Below, piece after piece: positions 8,043-22,017 of a stretch of DNA of 64,000 bases; position 1 is the first letter of the stretch; each line of letters opens with the position of its first letter. Under the pieces are notes generated by a model that ran no database searches, was not told the origin of the DNA, and was given only the letters and a program-made list of their open reading frames with translations. A program made the position numbers and the translations under genes. Source of the DNA: Lepidurus packardi (Eukaryota; Arthropoda; Branchiopoda; Notostraca; Triopsidae); contig JAKZAN010000002.1 of the NCBI GenBank assembly GCA_023053545.1, positions 9,854,790 to 9,918,789 on the forward strand, in the 5' to 3' direction.

Positions 8043-10558
8043 ATGGCGTATCGCGTTTTCTACCAACCGAAGATGCACCTGACCGGTGCAATTCTGGTGC
8101 TCTGGCTGTGCCTGGCCTGTACTTTTGTGGTTCAAGCCCAAGAGACGAATACCCTTGCGGGAGTAACGACTGAAATGGTCGAGAACTTGACAACTTTATT
8201 ACCCGAATCTTCATCAGAATCGCACAGTCCCACAACTACATCCGCAAGTCTGCCCCCGACTCCGGCGTCGACGATTGTGAGTTCGTCATCGCCTTTGCTG
8301 ACGACGACGACCGAACTTCCCGCTACTACTTTCTCTTCAACGGAATCAGCTCCGAGCTCATCTTCCGAAGCTACAACGGTTACGACAACTCCGGCTTCGT
8401 CCTCTACAACAATGGAGGTTAACATCAGCAATCAAAGTACGTCTACCGAAGCATCAACGCCAGTTGCTTTGCCAGTCGGCAGCAAACGGGAAGAGAAAGC
8501 GGATTCCACCTTTAGTAACAACACTCCAGTAGGCCAGGAGAAACCCTTGTCAGAACTCACGTCAAGTCCTATAGGTGAGTTTTGCCTTGTTAGTCCCATT
8601 CCCCAGCGCCCGTTCTCAGAAATCACGGTCAAGTCCCAGCCAATACAATTGGTTTTGGACGCAAACGTAAACGGAGCAGAACATTTTTTTTCTTAATTCA
8701 ATAACAACAATGACTAGCATGCATGATTTTGTTTCCCCACAATTCAATTCGACTTCATAGTCACGACCCGGTTCTTTTCCTTGAGAAGTGAAATGAACAG
8801 TGTCATGAGATCTTGGCCTAAAAATGCGACTCACGAAGAGATGGAGAAGCCCTTCCGATCTCGTGATTTAGCTTGACTTCGCTTAAACCCCTAAAAACAT
8901 GACAAATACGCACTTGGCGTTAGAGAGGCATCCGACCATACGAGAGCAGGTGTGTAAGTCAGCCACCTTCTCTCTACTCTTACTATACAGAAAGGTTGCC
9001 ATGACAACGCAATAGGGAGAAATTTCCATAGCTCGTGTCCCGCGCTATCCATCCCGTTCAATCGAGACAATACAAAATTCCCGCCATACCGTCCTGTCCC
9101 GTCTCGACCGCAGCCGAGCCACACAACTCTCCAAAATGGACTTGAAAAAAATACGTGCTATAACATTGCTCTCCTTTCATTTCACCTGGGGTTCTCTCCC
9201 TTGTTGGCTGTCTCTCCTGCGTCCTCCGCCTCGTCCTCCATGACGTGGCGAAAAACGCCAGAGAGAAGGATCTTCCTCCTCCTTCTCTCCTGTTATATTG
9301 TATATCCATGAGTACACGTTACCTGTGCGTGTTGGCCTTTTCCTTTCGGCAACTGGGCTAAAACCAAGTGCCAGAGCTGAAGCGAGGCCAAGGTTGGTTA
9401 CTATAGTTACATAGCTTCCATCCAACCCATGCAGCGTTAACATTCATGGAGCCATGACATGACTCACATGCTATAATTCATGTCAAGCTTCCTTAACTAA
9501 TCTATAACCAACTTCAATAGTAACCAGATCGCAAACTTGATTCTTCTGTCAAGCTTTAGGATTTGAAAGTTTCCCCTAGTTTGCGTAATTCCCCGTTTCC
9601 TTTTGCCTAACCTTTACCAGCCCGCCAGGTCCGGCTGCTCCTTTATCATCCTCAACTCCTTTTTCTCCGAATTCGGACACGGATACTAATGATACACAAT
9701 ATCCGCCATAGCATGTACAGTACAGCAAAAGGTTGAAATCACGTACGAAGATCTATGGGTCCCAGGTAAGGGGTTTTCAGTGGAAAACTGGAAAGTTAAA
9801 ATGAATTATTATCCCCCCCTTAACCCCCAAACTCAGGGTCGGGGGACTGGCAACTGGCCCCTCTTTAGGCAAACGGCATAGGGTTTCCAACACTCAACAT
9901 TGAAAGGGAAGTTTTCATGATTTCGTTTTTACTTTCGTACGCCCCAAAAAGCCCTTGCCCACTTTGGTGCAAATCAAGTGTATGGTAAGAGGGTAAACCC
10001 GAAAAACTACATCAGGCCTTTCCGCCTTCGAGCTAGGTACGAAAAGGGGGTTGAAGGGTTCTGCGAGCAAGAATCGGACAATTTATTGTTCTCGAAGAAT
10101 GCGATTAAGCGAGGACGGCTGGAATATACTGTGTCCACTAGTCCGAGTATACTCACAGTAGGACGCCAAAATGTTTGGCGTAGGAAGAGAACTCCATCCG
10201 TGGTAGCGGCTTAAGTCTTGCACCATCAGGGTAGAGATCGAAAGCGGGGTGGCCCATGTAGTTATTTCCTGAAATAATTGAGGGGTTGTCTATGCAGATG
10301 ACCAAGCGGAAAGTGTAGGTTTCCAAGGCGAAACTATGGCCACAATAATAAGTTTTGTAGATTTTGGGTTACCATGATGATGTTCCTTCTTCGAACAGCA
10401 GCATTTGGACTGCAGGCGGTAGACCTTTTGTCATTTTTAGGTTCTAACTATAGCATATCCCAAAGGTAAGCGACCTTGGGGAACATTTTTGACTCCATAG
10501 GAAAAATATTGCAATTCCTCTTGTAAGAACTATAGAAAGAGAGGCAAACCTATGTATT

Positions 10559-10590
<32 letters not shown>

Positions 10591-13500
10591 TTATTCAGTT
10601 CAGTCACTTTTTTCCATTTCCTGATCATTGAAATGAGTTAACAAGGACTATATTTGACGCATGACATTCTTGCTGCATTAATTGTTATCCGAGCACCATA
10701 CTTGCTGCCCAGATACACCCAAAATAGGCATGACAGCACTTCCGGATTTTTGAGGATGGCACATACAAATCGATGCTGGTTCAAGGTTTCTTAGGTGTTT
10801 TTGTGGCGCTTGGGAATTGTTTGTAACCTAACCTGTTCCCTGTTTCGTAAAGTTGAAATCGTTAATGTGATTAGTTTTACCAGCCGCTTAGTCGCAAGGT
10901 CAAAGCCATTTCTGAGTATTCAGAAACCTGGAAGGCCACACAAGGCACAGTCATTTCGAATAATAGGCGACACCAGCCGAAAAAAAAGTTATTATAGGTT
11001 TTCAAGTTTTTGTCCTCCGTTTTTGAAACAAGAGGAACTAGTATAAGGGTCACCTCGCTTACTTATTTGCATAAACCAGCTCATGTTTATCAGTCGACAC
11101 CTCTACTGGTCTATGAGGGCGAAAATACCGAAAGTCACCTAAAACTTAACACCGAACCGAAATTTGAGGTCGAGGACTCGCAGTCCCTGACCATAAGAAA
11201 ACTTGGCGACCCCGAAGAACACCCTTGAGCCTCGTCAAACTTCAACTCGCGGGGGTTTCTAGTCGCAGTCCAACAAGGCTACGAGTATACACGCCCTTCA
11301 ACATTTAAAAATAATTTCCTTCTCAAGATCAAAATTCGATAAGCGACACCCAAAAACGATTTTCGTCCACCATTTCTTTGGTTCATTGAGTCGTTTTTAA
11401 GGATTTCAGACTTGTTTAGTACGCTCTCTGTAGTAGAGACCATATCTTAAGAACTGCAGTCAATTCTAAAGTGGTTTTCTCTTTCCTGTCTAAGGAAACT
11501 TTTCTGAAATTACTTGTTGAGATGCGCCAAGACGACTTTCTAGATTTTGTTTCTTTTTGTATGTGCTTGGAAACTGATGAGGTGGTGGAAATATAGTTCT
11601 ATGGGTTTAATTTGGTTCGTTGGCCGCCATAGGCACAGTTCAGCACGGTCCGCTTGCCTCAAAATGCTGACCCACATTCTCCCATCTAGAACACTTTCCA
11701 CCCAAGACCTACATACGGTTGGATTGCGGCCAGAACAATGCATCTTCTTTAGGGGCGGTTTTAGCCCCCTAAATTTACTTATTTTCATTTTTTTTTGTTA
11801 AAAGATTCGAGAGAATAAACTTTCCAATTCCTTCATTGTATCGTCTGTGAGGCTTACCAGACACTTTTATCTTGCTGCTGCTGTGGCACATAAAATACAA
11901 GCCCAGATTAATTAGCTATGCATGCTAGAGGCGTATGCCAACCAAGAGCCACGCAACCCCCAAATGAATCTAGCTTAATGGTTTGAAAGCGAGCTCTTCT
12001 ATTACATTAAACTGCCACCAGCCACCCTTTTCTTTAGAGAAGACAGTAAATTTTGGGGAGGAAATGTTGTTCGGAAAGAAAAGAATTTAGCGGTGGTTTG
12101 ACGATCTATAACCTTTTGGGCTGGATTACGTTTCTTTTCCCAGCGTCCTTCTAATATTTCCCTGCTTCTGCTGGTGCGGCCTTTGGAAGAAGAAGAAGCA
12201 AAAGCGAGGCCGTCATCATAGCAAAAGTTCTCTTCAAGGTTACTTGCCTGTGGGGCAAGGTACTCCCATTCGATAACGAAACTGAGTCTGTATATATGCT
12301 TGCTTACCTGTTGCATAGGTAACAAGGTGCAGCTTGTGAAAACCAAAGCTCAAAAGAAGAGCCAATGAAACTAGGAAAAGGCCTACTTGAGTATCCACGC
12401 AACAAAAAAGTGGCTGGTACAGCCCAGCACGGTCTTGGAAAGCCACATCGCGCGGTTACCTGGCTAACAACGTGAGCAGAAACTCTGCCAAGATTTCGGC
12501 GCAGATTTTGCCAATACAAATGCAACCTGGCGCTGAAAGCACCTAACCTACATGTAACTTTGTGGCTCAGTTGTTTACACCGGTCTTAAGGGGAATAAAT
12601 CCGGTTGAAACCATAAAAAAAAGAGCACACCAAGGGAAAAGTTGGGCCTTCTTCCTTTCTACGGAGAAGCGCCTCATCATGAAAGTTTTCCTGCTGCCAT
12701 CTCAGGCAGACGCATATAGGGAGGTTGTTAGTTTGGCAGGGAAAGAAAGTTTGGCATTCCAACGGAAACAACCCCAAACCTTGGAAGACAGACCAACGGC
12801 CATCAGAGCTTCAGCACACACCTGGCTAAGGCAGAGTAAGAGAACCAGGGAGAAAGCTAAAATGGGTCAAAAAGCCTCAAGGACTCTTTCTTTCCCCTGC
12901 ACCCTAAAAATTACTGAACTGAACCTATTTTCTTGCAGGAAACTGTTATTAACAACGTGGTAACTACTAAATTATACAGTCCCTTAGTGTTATTAAAGGC
13001 GCAACTTCAGAAGTCCACCTGCAACGATGTGCTGCTGGGCCCACTCACCATATCAAAAACTTGCGCTGTTCTTACCACAGGTTTTTACTGCTTTTGAACC
13101 TGCAGCAATGGCAACATCGCGTTCGTCGGCGTAAAACGTTAACTACGTTATGCGTCACAGCCTTTTACATCTTTATGACTAACCTAACCTTATCCCCCTC
13201 CCCCGACTTTGTCCTCGTTCAATGCCAAATATCCGGCCGAGTAACTTTTTAACATTTCAACCCTTCCCACCTGCCCAATTAGGAAAACTTGTTCTAGAAA
13301 TACAAAGAATAAAAAAAAAATGATTTTGCATTTGTGCAAGTGAAGCGTTGGTGTGTGCAGATAACCTTGTGCTGCACGATCTTTAACGCCAACGTCGCTA
13401 CGACGCCGGAAATCCTTACTAAGGAACCCCCGCTTGATAACAATAATTCGGAGCTCATCTTGTTCCATGGCCGCCAGGTTTTTTTTTTTTGGTAAACAAC

Positions 13501-16500
13501 TCTATTTGGGTTACCCCCAAAAACAACGACACTTCAGGGTCATTCCCAAGCATGCATTACAACGTTTAACGAGGTCTTGCAACCAGCATTTGTACAAACA
13601 CTTGCTAAGGAAAAACGAGCTACCAAGAGCAACCTTTACGCAGCAATTATAGATTCTGGAAACCAGTATCCCCTCTTATCCTTTCTTATTTTACCTGTTT
13701 AAATTCGTCTTCAGTACTATACAAGCGATAGCGTCATAGTCGTTCGCCTTCCCATAGCAGACACTCATCAACCCACGCTTTTACGGGTTGAAGAGAGTAC
13801 AAGCTTGCTGGATGACACAACAAAGAGTAAGAGAGCTTCCCAACGGTCTTTTTTTAATAGTTTGAATTTTGACCGGAAGGATGGCAGGAAGTGACTGCAG
13901 CAACAACTACTGCAAACCCAGGTTTCAATTACTTTTTTGCCTTTGAAACTTACTCTTTTGGCAACAGTACAGTAGTGGTTTGTTCGTATTCTACGCTTTT
14001 AGCTCCAGTAGGTTTTTAGATTCCAGAATTCAATTTCAGCTTCCTGACAACAAGCTCTGGAATGAAAGGGCTGATGAACCCGAACCAAATTTGGGTTTTG
14101 GGTGGGCACAATGAAAGCAAGAGATCGAAAGCGAAGTCAACTTCCGAGATTGTTTGGGGCCGATTCATTTGCATTTGGCAAGCTCGTTCGTGGGTGAAAA
14201 TCACTTTTCCCCCTTCTACACATACCAACTTCATTTTTACATTCTCCCAGTTTAGACCCCAAACAGCTACTCTGTAATTACAAAGAAAGAAACGAGTTTC
14301 GTCACCCTAACCACAAAAGCACGTTGGTGGCCTGGAACTATTTTAGGTATCGGGGAAATCCATCACATTTTATAAACCGAGAACGTGTTGAAAGTACTTA
14401 AGGTAGTCAGGCATGAAAGACGCCAAGTTTTGAGTGAAAATCGAACGTTTTCCAAATTCATACCTTGTCTGCCCCAGCGGCATTCCCTTTACAACGATGG
14501 CACAGTAAATCATGCGAAAGAAAACGCACTCCTGGCTCTTTCCTGCCAAAAAGGAGAGTTTCACACCATTACTTTGGCGTTTCGCTATATATTTTCGTTC
14601 CTACTGTTACCATAAATATGAGAAGCATTACGGAGCTGCCAAAAATCCCGAATGGTGACTTCATGGATGATTACGAATCTGACTTTTAGAGTCATGTTCA
14701 CGTGCATGACGAAATCTGAAACCTGACAAAACTAAAATGTATAATTATTTTATCTTATTTTTCGCCCTCTAGTCGAACCCTGCGAAAATGTGTTGTGTGG
14801 CCGTGGAGCTGAATGCAAAGACGGAAAATGCCGGTGCACCGTTGGACGAATTGGCGACCCGAATGATCTCCTGGGCACCGGATGCGTTAAAGGTAAATCG
14901 AGACTAGCAATGGAAGACTCGGCGAAATATTTGGGATGGAAAAAGACGGGGTTAGTGGGACACAGTTTTTGATAGCCTCGTGTCTTCTTTCTTTTGTCCC
15001 CTAGCGGATTTAGCCTTGCCCAAGAACGGTACCGAAGGCCGTGTTTCACGCATTGAAAACGCCACGGAAAAAGTCGTCATACCAGCCGCGGCGAAACCCA
15101 TGGACCAACTTGTTAGCTCCACGAGCACTGGCATCACTTCCGATTCGCCTGGTGCAACTTTCTCTGCGAAGTCCAGCACCTCCGCATCATTAGAATTAGA
15201 ACCGGAACAAGGTTTGCATAAGCTCACTTTAGTCAAGAGAACACCCACGTCCATCCAAGTGGAATGGGAACCTTTCAACGCAGCTAACCAACCTGACGCT
15301 CACGGACTGGCCATTCAATATCGGGAATTAAATGAAACCAATTGGCGTCGTGTAGATCTAGACGATCACGACACCACTGAAATGACAATTTCTAATCTCA
15401 AACCCAACACGGAGTATCGGGTACGGATTTCTTTGATCCAAGACATGACTACGAAACTCCTTGGAGCTCAAACAGAAACGATCATTGCGTCAACTTCAGG
15501 TAATAATCGTAGCACATAACAAAAAAAGATGAAGAAAAGACTACGTTTCTATTGTCTTATTTCTTACGTGCTTTCAAAACACAGCTGGGTGCTTGCGAAA
15601 CGGTACAGCTCGTTCCATTGGAGAGGGCTTTGAAGAAGGGTGCGAAAAGTGCTCTTGCAAACCGAACGGAGAGATTGAATGCTCACCACGTTGCGAAATG
15701 CCCTACTTCCGTAAAGGGCTTACTGTAGATCCTTTATGCTTTGAAAGATCTATCGATGATTGTTGTGCCTTGGTAATCTGCGCCTCTGAAGCTGCCCAGG
15801 ATCCCACAGAAGGTATGCAATACCAAGAAATGAAAAATGCCCCCCATCATCAAAGATCTTTTACTGTTAACAAACTAGTCCTTTTTGGTGTTTACCAGTT
15901 AGTAAAATCTCAGATCTAATGTCGTAAATCCTCGTGTTTATAGATATGGATCCATGCGAAAGAATGCTCTGCGGTCCCAACAGTCAATGCACGAGCACGG
16001 CAAACTCCTCTGAACCCAAATGCATTTGCAAACTAGGTTTCGCGGGCAACCCGAGCGATATCATGATCGGCTGCACTCCAGGTATAATACATTATACCTG
16101 CATTTAGTGCCCGCATGGGTCCGGAATAATTGATAAGTTATGGATATCCGAACAGATGCTGCCACCAACTTGACCAAAGTTAGCAAAAGTGACAACGGCT
16201 GCGTCATGAACAATCAAACGCATATGCCTGGCGAAAAGTTCTTTGACGGTTGCGATTTTGCTTGCGAGTGTAGCCTTGAGTCTGAAATCAACTGCAAAGT
16301 ATGTCTCCATGCTTTTTTCTAATCTTGAATGGGTGTTTGCTATAACGCATAGTTTTAAATCTTAGCCTCGTTGTCCGCCACCTGTTGAAACCACAGACGC
16401 GAACTGCGTCTCCGTGCCTGACCCGGCGGATTCTTGTTGTCAGATGTTGGCTTGCAATGGTAAAGATTTTGAAAAACAAAACAGAAATAAGATGCTGTTT

Positions 16501-19500
16501 GGCGCTTTCATTATATTCCATATTTTAATGCATGGCCGCTAAAAACAGGTTTGCCTCGCCCTGCAGCTACAGAGAACGGTTGCACCTTCAAGAACAATAC
16601 ATACAAGCCAAACGAAACCTTCTTTGAAGGCTGCGAAGGAAAATGCGTGTGTTTAGGCTTTGGCGATGTCCAGTGTGTTCCTCGGTACATTTTTATTTTT
16701 TTCTTAAGAAGTGTGAAAAGATTAATAATATTTTTTTTTTTTTAGTTGCCCGCAAAGGGCTTCTCCACTCGGATCCAATTGCAAGTTAGTACCAGATCCG
16801 GCTGACGCCTGTTGCACAATGCCTGTTTGCGAGGAAACAAACAACAACAACGGCACATCGCTGGTGGTGTTGAATGAAAACCTTCCTTTAACGACCATGG
16901 AGCCTATGCTCGACACGAGCTCGACTACCATGCCCAATCGCACCAATGCCGCTCGTCGTGAAGACGAAATGTTAGACGCGCCCAACACATTGTTCTCCGA
17001 AGTTCCTCGCCCGCAGGAGGGACCCATCTCGGTTCAGATTAGTCATCTCAATGTAGTCAATTCCTCGACTCTCGCTTTGCATGTCATCTTATCTGAGGCG
17101 GCCGTTGCGCGCTTGTCCGAGCGAGGATTTTTGAGGATCTTACGCAGTACTGATTTAACTGAGTGGCAAGAAGTGGACGTCAATCCCACACAAGTTCAGT
17201 CCGAAGGAAATTCCAATTCGACCGTGACAGTCATGCTAGGTCAGCTGGAGCCTAATACGGAATACTTTGTGCAAATCCAAGCTGGTAGCTTTACTAGCAA
17301 TACCTTGAACGTCCAAACTAGAACCGCAGAAGGTAATAACGAGAAACTAACACTTTTTTTACCCCTCATTTAGACATGCAACAAAGGAAAACCTTGCCCT
17401 AGTATTCCTCATATCTTGACTGTCTTTATTGTTATTATTTATAAACTCTCGAGGTCAAGCGTGAAGTAAGGGTTTTCAATCATAGGCTTTTTGGGTGTGT
17501 ATCGATTTACGTGTTGTTTAGCGCCGTACTTGGCACACACCTGGATTGTTCTCAAGACTATACCATATAATAACCTCCTACGCTCGAATCTTCTTTATAG
17601 ACTGTTAACCCATGTTTGGGAGTCAGTAACAGAAACTCCCCGGAATTTCCAAGAAAGCCTAGGCTGACGCCAGAAAGCACGATTAGTCACTGCGTAGGGG
17701 TTATTTATGGGTGTGCGTTGGAAAGTTTTCAAAATTTGTTGGAATTCCGCCCAAATGAGATAACATTAATCATTTTGCTTTTATTTATGTCTGTATGTTT
17801 TACTTTTATAGAAGAACCTGCAACTCGTCAAGGCTCCGTGACGACAACCACGATTCCTACATCTACAACTCCTGTTCGATCCGAGCAACTCACGTGCTCA
17901 GTTGATGGCACCTTGTATCAAGAAGGACAAGAATTTTTCCAGGGTTGTCACGCGTTTTGCGTGTGTATGAAGGGCAAAGCTGAATGCACAGCTATCGAGT
18001 GCCCTTCATCCTTCGGCTTGGATGTGCTCAACCCGCGTTGTATTGAATGGGAACAACCAACTGTAAGTTTTTATTCAAATCTCCTAACCAACCACTTAGC
18101 AAAAAAACACAAGAAACCTGATTTTAAAAACTTTTCTTTTCTAGGAATCCGTTCGAGAACCTCCAAATTGTTGCGTCCAACCGGTTTGCAAAAACGATGG
18201 TTCCTGTATGTACAAAGGTGAAAAGTATGATAACTTTGCCGAAATCCCTTCCACGGCCAGTGGCTGCGAACAACGCTGTATTTGCGAGTTTGGTAGCATC
18301 TCCTGTGAATCCCGCTGCGCACCCGTTCCTGCTTTCCCTCCCAACAATCTACCATGTCCACCATCCGAAGCTGAATTGGGTCAACCCATTGGAGAGCCCT
18401 GCTGTACCGTTTGGCGATGCTCTACCAACGGTACAGGTATGTTGCCAAAACAAAAGCAAATATTTTGCATGTTTCTCTTTGCGTATCCTCATTCTATTAT
18501 CTCGTTCAAGTGGGAGGTTTCCGGCCCATTGGGAACGATCCTTTCGGACCTGTCGGACCAACTCGCGAGCCCGCATCTTCGGGTAAGTCATCCCTTTTCT
18601 TTTCATCCCAACCGCTCGCAGGAGTAGCAAGCTTATAAATAAAAGCCTTAAATCCGAATGCAAAAAGAAACTGTCATAATGGTTTGCACTCTTTAGAAAC
18701 AATCAGCGACTTGCAAGCAGAGGTGTTGGGACCCCGATCCATTATGGTCAAGTTCCGTATTCCGAATGTCTACGTTGGCCTCAAAGCTTTCGTTGAGATT
18801 CTCTACAACAATGCCGAAAAGTACGTCATTTTCGATTTCACGTTTTCCAACCAAATTCCTACAAACTGTTGCTTTACTCCTTGTTTAGCACCATCCCGGA
18901 GACAGCCTGGGAGAGCCAGAGTTTTGAGGAAGATCTGTTAGCCAGCACCCAGCAAGAGTTCTTGCTGAGCAATTTGATTCCCAACACCGACTATGAGATA
19001 AAAGTGAACTTGCATCTGCTTCTGGGCGATGCTGCTAACCCACCAACGAGCGCCTATATCCGGGCTCGTACCGCCGGAACGAGTAAGTTTTTTTGTAATT
19101 TCTTTTTCTTGTAAACGAAACTTCATACCGGGTATGTTCTTAGTAACCAGTATAGAAGCGACTACGACATTACCTCCTAAAATTACTGTGGACGCTGAGT
19201 TGCGCCAAGGAGAAGCTGGACCGAACTCAGTTACGGTGGGCTGGCGAGCTTTTAATGAATTCGAGCGTCGATTTATTGATGGGGTCCAATTACGCTACAA
19301 GAACCTTGACAACAATGCCCAGGTAACGCAAGAACCCCTCCTTTGTTTGTAGCGTTATGCAATCGTTTTTAACTGTTTGATAATGGCTATTTCGTGCTTG
19401 CCTCGCAGGTGTTCACCATGACACACTTGTTGCATCGCGATGTGACTTCCTTCCAAATTGAAGGCTTGCAAGTGAACACGACGTATGAAGTAGACATCAT

Positions 19501-20534
19501 TTTTATGCCCTTCACCAACCAAAGTACCGAGCTCATATCCTTGCATCCGATAAAAATTAAAACGACCGACGTTGAAAGTAAAAAACAAAAATAAACGCTA
19601 TCACATCCGCCATTAGATACATAACCAAATGTGTTCATTTTTATTAGAGGATCGTTACAACTTCGAGATTGAGTTAGCTGCTAATAGCGTCTTGGAAAGG
19701 TCCGCGGAGCTCAATTGGACCGGAGTGCCCTATCCCGAAGACAAGCTCATTAATATCTACCGCATTCTTTACCGAAGCGACAGCGAGCCGGATTTCTCAA
19801 GTACTTTTAAACTGGCCAAACACGATTCCCCTTCAACGCTGCTAATTAAAGATCTCAAACCGGGCACCAAGTAAATATTAATTATCTATTACCAATAAAA
19901 GACGAACGTTTTTCAAGGGTTGAAGGAGAAGCTGACTTATCTGATTCAACGCTAATTCATTTCTCTCGCCAATGAGGTTTGGGAGCCCAAGAGCTAATTA
20001 AACCTGTTTTTAATCTAGGTATCACATGTGGCTTGAAGCGTATCTTACCAATGGCCGCGTCAAGAAGACGTCCGTAATTGAAGTCCATACCCAACCTGGC
20101 GACAATATGCTTAAAACAAACGAAATTGAGCCAGGTAGAATTGCAAACTTTACAAAATGTAACACACAAGACACTAGCTAACTGATTGAATTTCCATTCA
20201 AAAGTGGGTACTCAAGAGTCAAGAACGGCTGTGGATGAAAAAGGTCTTAATTACTACTCGGCCTTGGTGGGCGTGGCTATCGTAGCCGGAGTCGCTGTCT
20301 TACTTGTACTCATTCTGCTCATTGTGATAATCCGGCGTCAAAACAAAGCCAAAGCTACCATCACAGCCCGGAAATCTCAATCTGCCTACGACAATCCCAC
20401 CTACAAAGTAAAAAAAAGATTTTCTTTTAAGGATCTAAACAATTTCGCATTTTCACTAAAAAACGCCTTGTTTTTCATAGCAAAATTACGATGCCGAAGC
20501 GAACGGGCACAGCCGAAAACCAATTGAACCTTAA
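8043..20534 (+). CDS. Modular cell-surface receptor (EGF-like, VWC, FN3, TM, NPTY)
   Basis: Twenty exons join to 1449 aa: 8043-8574, 14773-14892, 15005-15499, 15585-15812, 15944-16081, 16156-16298, 16366-16459, 16549-16684, 16746-17332, 17812-18062, 18145-18436, 18511-18582, 18697-18820, 18889-19082, 19144-19322, 19409-19577, 19648-19870, 20019-20134, 20205-20407, 20481-20534. Order: signal peptide (1-33; Met11 is an alternative start), Ser/Thr-rich mucin-like stalk (34-177), EGF-like (178-217), FN3 (about 290-380), VWC (383-458), EGF-like (459-504), VWC (505-583), VWC and FN3 (584-824), two VWC (825-1005), three FN3 (1030-1364), one membrane span (about 1383-1407) and a 42-residue tail with NPTY at 1428-1431. 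This matches arthropod proteins annotated as putative epidermal cell surface receptor; ligand and function are unknown to me. Exon 12 is the least certain join (acceptor TTCAAG). Confidence 0.82.
8575..14772 (+). other. Long first intron of the receptor gene (6.2 kb)
   Basis: All other introns of this gene are under 500 bp, so this one stands out. It separates the signal peptide and mucin-like stalk from the Cys-rich modules. I find no nested gene on either strand: open frames such as 9978-10214 (+), 12002-12346 (-) and 12562-12963 (+) lack domains and splice partners. CCTAACC motifs recur near 10820, 12541 and 13190. The likely content is enhancers or an alternative promoter, which is an inference from size and position only. 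Confidence 0.6.
10564..10590 (+). repeat. Poly(A) run of 27 within intron
   Basis: An uninterrupted run of 27 A lies in the first intron of the receptor gene. It could be the tail of an old retroposed sequence, but I see no recognisable retroelement or processed gene upstream and no obvious target-site duplication. Confidence 0.7.
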
Positions 20535-22017
20535 ATCAATGGAAAAATTTAAGAAAAGCAGCCCTGCGTGATTCTAATCAACTTGCCTGAAGAAGTTCTG
20601 GAAGTGCAAGTGTACAGCCCGTTTCTTTCTAACTCTGTCCCTCCTTGCCTTTGCTTTCCCTTGTAAATAACCTAAACTTATTCTCATTAGCTATAGCGTT
20701 GGTCTGTTTTTTTTATTATTTTAATATTATATATAGCAGAAAAGAAACGTGTCGGGAATATAGCGTCAATTCGTCTTTCCCTTGCCTTATCGCTCTCCGT
20801 CCATTTAAGTTGAGCAACCTTCATTCAGTTTCAAGTAAAATTGAGTGCAGGCTTTTATTTAATTTCTGTTTGACTGTAGAACTTGTATACTTCTTTTGTG
20901 GAATGTTTTTCCATGGTCAGAGAAGGACAAAGTTCCATGAGGCATGTGAATTTTTTTTTTTTTTATTTTGGCTGACTTGCGACTGTGCGAACCCCCTACC
21001 CCCAGCCCGGTCGGCATTGGAGCTTCGAGAACAAAATTCTAGTAATTGGCTTTTGCAAAAAAAAAAAAATACAAAAGAAAAGATCTTTGAAGTGAAGTGC
21101 CAATGTTTCGCAAATAAAACCCCGCTAAATCATGTACATAAAACAAAAAGACTGGCAGCACACAAAGCACAAACGACATAGTATTTTGCGGGGGTGAACC
21201 AAATCTTTGTAAGGCCGTTTTTTGTTTAACTTTCTGTCCGAAGATGTCTGTCCGACAAGTGAATATTTTAATGTACTTTCTGACTACGCCAGTTGCTAGG
21301 TTCATTTTGTTTCAGGATATGAAAAAAAAATATTTTGGCAATACAAAACTGGATGTCGTACAACAGCTGTGCTTTTATTTTGTACTTAAGCTAAATTTAG
21401 TTCCACAATTTATTACAGTTGGAACATGAGAATGTTATACAACGCACTGCAATGGAACCAAAAGACAGTTTGTTCGTCCATTTGGCCGGTTTCGAGTCGT
21501 AACTGTTCGCCTCCGTTCATGAGTGAAATAATATGCCAAGTGAAATGCTTGTTAGCTGACACGTAATGTTCCATATGCGAGCATCGTGTAATGCCATGCG
21601 GACTCAGCATTCTGGGCTTAGAGCACAAACTTTCACAGAAACCCGACGAAGCTCAATACCGTATTCAAAAGCTTCCTGTCTTGTATAACATTTGCATTTG
21701 ATCCCTTCAAGACCACCTCAAGCACGACAGGATATCGTCGTTTGCTAGTAACCGCGCGTAAAACAGAACTAAAACAATAACTTAAGAAGATCAACAAGAA
21801 ATTCAAGTGCTACAAGTGATCACACCAAATTTAAAATGTTTTTACTTATTTTTTATTTTCTCTAACACGTATCCGACTGTCGGTCCTAGACTCGAGTATC
21901 TCACTAGTCACACCAACACTACAGGATATTATTCAAGTTGGGAAAAACGGCACAAGGGAGCTTTTCCAAACGCTCGTACAAACGTCACTGTTCGCTTTTG
22001 ATTAACAGTAGTTCGTT
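20535..22017. other. Receptor 3' UTR and spacer
   Basis: The left part should be the 3' UTR of the receptor gene; an AATAAA polyadenylation signal lies at 21113-21118. Homopolymer T (about 20951-20964) and A (21057-21069) runs flank it. The right part, from about 21430, precedes the sushi gene. No other coding exon is supported. Confidence 0.5.

Noticed and set aside
8132..8431. Minus-strand frame rich in Val/Asp/Ser
   Set aside because: It is the shadow of the Ser/Thr-rich exon 1 of the receptor gene.
10564..10590. Poly(A) run as evidence for a retrogene
   Set aside because: No processed gene, reverse-transcriptase remnant or target-site duplication was found upstream.
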